64,000 bases of DNA from Neocallimastix lanati (nom. inval.) (lineage: Eukaryota > Neocallimastigomycota > Neocallimastigomycetes > Neocallimastigales > Neocallimastigaceae), in contig JACVTC010000052.1 in assembly GCA_016946835.1 (NCBI GenBank), positions 291,001-355,000 of the forward strand. The letters run 5' to 3'. This document shows positions 61,046 to 64,000 of this stretch, piece after piece. The translations under genes and the position numbers were made by a program. The notes under the pieces were generated by a model. It had not been told where the DNA came from, did not search any database, and saw nothing but the letters and a program-made list of their open reading frames with translations. Within the stretch, counting starts at the first letter, position 1. Each line of letters opens with the position of its first letter.

Positions 61046-61110
61046 TTACATCAAACGAATGGTATAATTTAATTTAAAGTCAAATTAACGAATACTTCAA
61101 AGAAAAAAAA
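59918..61110. other. 3' flank of the G3BP-like gene and filler
   Basis: A series of T and A runs (59935-59954, 60176-60200, 60453-60474, 60789-60804, 61010-61044), and AAAGAAGGAAAAA repeats near 60110-60150. The minus-strand frame at 59727-60008 is antisense to exon 3 and not a gene. Confidence 0.55.
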
Positions 61111-61116
61111 CAAAAA

Positions 61117-61488
61117 AAAAACATAGACTTGCACATATGGGTACCCATCTCCCATATGGCCATACAGTAATTAATTAACTGTAAGGTGATGAGTTATTGG
61201 CATACTGTATCAGCTTCGCCGCTCTCAATCGTCGTTACACACTGCCCGGAGATGCATTCCTAACGTTCCTACATATATCTCTAATGACCACGAGCATCAG
61301 AACGGAACCATTAACTCCTCCCTAGTGGGTGTAATCATTGGCGATTGGAAATTTTACAATCATCAAGGTCTATGCTTCAATTCAAAGCGTAGTATCAGGG
61401 TTGGGTGAAATAATCATCTGAGGGAAAGCCTTATGGACATCACGTGTGGTCTCATGATATCTCAGGATAGAAACCTCATCCGATTATT
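61117..61488 (+). mobile_element. GC-rich island: candidate LTR remnant
   Basis: About 370 bp at normal G+C in an extremely A+T-rich setting. It is non-coding in all frames by eye. It begins with a hairpin CATATGGG...CCCATATG (about 61134-61158), then a second small hairpin (ACAGTAATTAATTAACTGT). It runs to AACCTCATCCGATTATT directly before a sequence complementary to a tRNA 3' end. If this is an LTR, the end would be ...CCTCA near 61478 with about 10 spacer bases before the primer-binding site. No second copy is present in the window. A pol III non-coding RNA read on the minus strand (ending in the T run complementary to 61101-61121) is the main alternative. Confidence 0.45.
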
Positions 61489-61489
61489 T

Positions 61490-61518
61490 GGTGCCATGCC
61501 GAGGATTCGAACCCCGCC
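61490..61518 (+). other. Complement of a tRNA 3' end including CCA (candidate primer-binding site)
   Basis: The plus strand reads TGGTGCCATGCCGAGGATTC then GAACCCCG. Its reverse complement folds as a complete T arm (stem CGGGG/CCTCG, loop TTCGAAT), a 7-base acceptor strand GCATGGC, discriminator A and CCA. No matching 5' acceptor (GCCATGC), D arm or anticodon arm is found upstream on the minus strand, so it is not a tRNA gene. Eukaryotic tRNA genes do not encode CCA; its presence points to a retroelement primer-binding site or a reverse-transcribed tRNA. Confidence 0.7.
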
Positions 61519-61559
61519 CTCTCAAAGAAAAGATAATTTAGTTATCCTTTTTAAGTTTA

Positions 61560-61975
61560 TATGAATAATAAAATGTATTGCTTTCTTTACGATCAATGTT
61601 AACTTTATTCATTAAAAACTATAAATGTTAATTAAAAAAAAAAAAAAAAAGGCGATAAATTAAGAATTAATATTTTATTTAATATTAATAATTAAATTAA
61701 TGATATATAATATTTATTAACTATACTTTATAATTTCTAGATTTATTAAAACTTTTAAGATTTATATTGAAAATTAATACATAAATATATGTATATAGAA
61801 TTATATAAATATAGAATAGAGGATAGAAAGTGTGAATTCCTTCCAATACATTTATATTATTTAACCCTTCTCACTAACAAAAAATTAACTACTATTATTT
61901 AAGGCAGAATTTTGGTCAATTGGATCATTCATATTATTCATTCTGCATGTGGAAAATAAAATAATATTCTATTCA

Positions 61976-62006
<31 letters not shown>

Positions 62007-63562
62007 ACTATTATCATTATCATCATTATTGTTTTTATTATTATTATTTTTATTATTATTATTATTGCTTTATGTTTTTTTTTTTTTTTTTTTTTTTTCA
62101 TTGAAATAGAAAATTGACTAAATCCTATTATAATATATAAAATAAATATTGTTTATGAATATAATTATGTAAATATATCATAATTATTTTAACTATATGT
62201 AAAATACCATGTGATTACATATAATCTACTAACCACTAATAATAAAAATCTTCCATTTAATTGTTAATATCATATATATATATATATTTTCTTTATTTCA
62301 CATTAATTATCTCTTTCATATAATATTTATGAAGTGTATTCTTTTAAATTTTTATTTATTAAATATATAATTCTAATATATATAATATATTATATAATAA
62401 ATAATATTTTATTTTCAATTTATTTATTATTTAAAATAGTAAAAAAAAAAAAAAAAAAGTTTATATATATGTTAAACATTTTTTTTTTTTACATGTATTT
62501 CACACTTTCTGTTATTATAATATAAAATATTTAAATATTATTTTATCACAAAGTAAATGAGGTAATATATAAAATTTATTATAATTGTATTTTATATTAG
62601 AGAGACGATTTATCATTGTCTCAAAATAAATCAATATATTTCATATATGAAATTTCAAATTTTAAGGTTTATGGAATAATTAAGAATAAAAAAACTTTAT
62701 ATATATTTCTATTTTTTTTTTCTACTCATGAAAACTATAATAATACAAATAAATTAATAATAAATAATAAATAATAGATAATAGATAATAAATAATAAAT
62801 AATAAATAATAAATAATAAATAATAAATAATGGATAATAAATAATAAATAATGGATAATAAATAATAAATAATAAATAATAAATAATAAATAATAAATAA
62901 TAAATAATAAATAATAAATAATTAATAATTATAAATAAATAAATAAATAAATAAATAATTGAATAATAATAAATAAAATAATAAATAATAAATAATAAAT
63001 AATATAAAATTGAATAAATAAATATTAAATAAATAAATAAATTTTTTTATATATTCATATTATTATTTTATTATTTTAATGATAATTAAATTATTAAATA
63101 AATAATAGAAATGTTTATAATGTAATATATTTTATAAATATATAAATTTAATAAATCAAATTTTATAATATATATATATATAAAAAATAAAATAAAATAA
63201 AACAAATATTTAATTTACATATCTTAAAAAGACACTTCACATTTTATTTTTTTATCATTCTCTAAAAAATAAGAATAATTCAAATATTTGAAATATTAAA
63301 ATTTTATACATTATAAAAAAAAGAGAAAGAAAAACAAAAGAAAGTATAAATAAGAAAATAAATAATACAAATAACAAAAAAAAGAAGAGAAAGAAAAAGA
63401 AAAAAAAAATACAAAAAAGAATAATAAAAAAAATAACAAAAACAAAAGAAAATAAATAATAAATTTTTAACCATTAGAATAGAATAGAATTTTTTATTTT
63501 TTAATTATTTTTTTTTTACCATTTCATTATTTTTATTTATTTTTAATCATAAAAATTAAAAA
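61560..63562. other. Gene-poor DNA with microsatellites
   Basis: ATT repeats (61977-62070), a T run (62075-62098) and A+T filler. At 62755-63005 is a long AATAAATAAT/AATAATGG tandem tract. Adenine-rich GAAAGAAAAA sequence (63310-63450) precedes the last gene. No other gene is seen. Confidence 0.55.
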
Positions 63563-64000
63563 ATGAAAACAATAATTTCTTCAGTACTTTTAATTCTTAT
63601 ATTTAACATCATGTAAATATAATCTAAACGAAAAAAAAAAAAAAAAAAAAAATCCTAATATTATTTATCTATAATTTATTATAAATTTGATTTATTGAAT
63701 CTTTTTTCTTAAAATATATATATATCATAATAATGATAATTATTAAATATATAGAAAATAAAATATTTATATATACTTTAATATCAATACATATATATTT
63801 TATCAAAAATGAGAATAATTAGAATATATTAAAATACTCTTTAAAATGACAATAAATATTCTAATCAAATATTCACATCTTATTTTATATATATATATTT
63901 ATATATCTTTTATGTAAAAATATTCATATATATATATTTATATATATATATATTATTATTTATTATAGTTCATGTTATTCAGCTTCTATTATTGGTAGAA
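63563..64000 (+). CDS. Start of a secreted-protein gene, truncated by the window edge
   Basis: Exon 1 at 63563-63612 (50 bases) encodes MKTIISSVLLILIFNI plus two bases. The intron 63613-63968 has GTAAAT at the 5' end and ATTATAG at the 3' end. Exon 2 from 63969 continues in frame as I-SCYSASIIGR to the window edge. The joined start is a convincing signal peptide with a cleavage region around SCYSAS. In the unspliced sequence the frame ends at TAA immediately after the splice donor, so splicing is required. As in the HEXXH gene, the intron cuts the signal-peptide region. Product unknown. Confidence 0.7.

Noticed and set aside
61134-61520. RNase P RNA, SRP RNA, snRNA or group I intron in the GC-rich island
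   Set aside because: I looked for their conserved core sequences on both strands and found none convincing. A hammerhead core (CTGATGA with GAAA) was also not found.
61490-61560. A complete tRNA gene on the minus strand
   Set aside because: Only the T arm and acceptor 3' strand are present; upstream sequence does not form an anticodon or D arm, and CCA is encoded.

Overview
The window is nuclear DNA of a eukaryote with extreme A+T content, broken by long homopolymers and microsatellites. Two genes have small GT-AG introns, and a third starts at the right edge. A fragment of eukaryotic 18S rRNA is present. A subtilase carries a fungal-type chitin-binding module, an NAD(P)-binding gene is bacterial-like, and there are relics of an AAA-ATPase-like/PD-(D/E)XK family abundant in gut bacteria. 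Together these point to an anaerobic gut fungus (Neocallimastigomycota). The phylum is inferred from composition and gene content; the genus cannot be fixed.

Layout. 1-6.2 kb: A+T desert, then a long ankyrin-repeat protein. 7.2-11.5 kb: a GC-richer decayed coding fragment (minus) and a decayed LINE-type retrotransposon (plus). 11.7-21.1 kb: an LTR-like repeat, large (TTTTA)n satellite arrays, a broken inverted copy of the 3' end of a protease gene, and a dead Mutator-like transposase. 21.9-25.1 kb: an intact Mutator-like transposase and palindromic or inverted-repeat elements. 25.8-29.8 kb: a secreted subtilisin-like protease with a chitin-binding module and a Thr/Lys/Ser tail. 29.9-31.3 kb: a satellite array, an 18S rRNA 5'-end fragment and shared repeats. 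31.3-42.6 kb: gene-poor DNA holding relics of an AAA-ATPase-like/PDDEXK protein and an Rpn/PDDEXK transposase-like protein. 42.6-47.8 kb: an NmrA/QorB-type NAD(P)-binding protein and an MFS sugar transporter. 51.6-53.5 kb: a two-exon secreted HEXXH protein. 54.1-55.7 kb: a decayed ankyrin gene. 57.4-59.9 kb: a three-exon G3BP-like RNA-binding protein whose first intron holds a roughly 490-bp pure AAAAT array. 61.1-61.5 kb: a GC-rich island with the complement of a tRNA 3' end including CCA, read as an LTR plus primer-binding site remnant. 63.5-64 kb: the start of a secreted-protein gene running off the edge.

The genes do not form an operon-like system. Secreted products (protease, HEXXH protein, partial gene) and the sugar transporter fit a fungus living on external polymers. 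The most unusual part is 12-31 kb, where satellite arrays, rDNA, gene fragments and inverted-repeat elements are stitched together at identifiable junctions.
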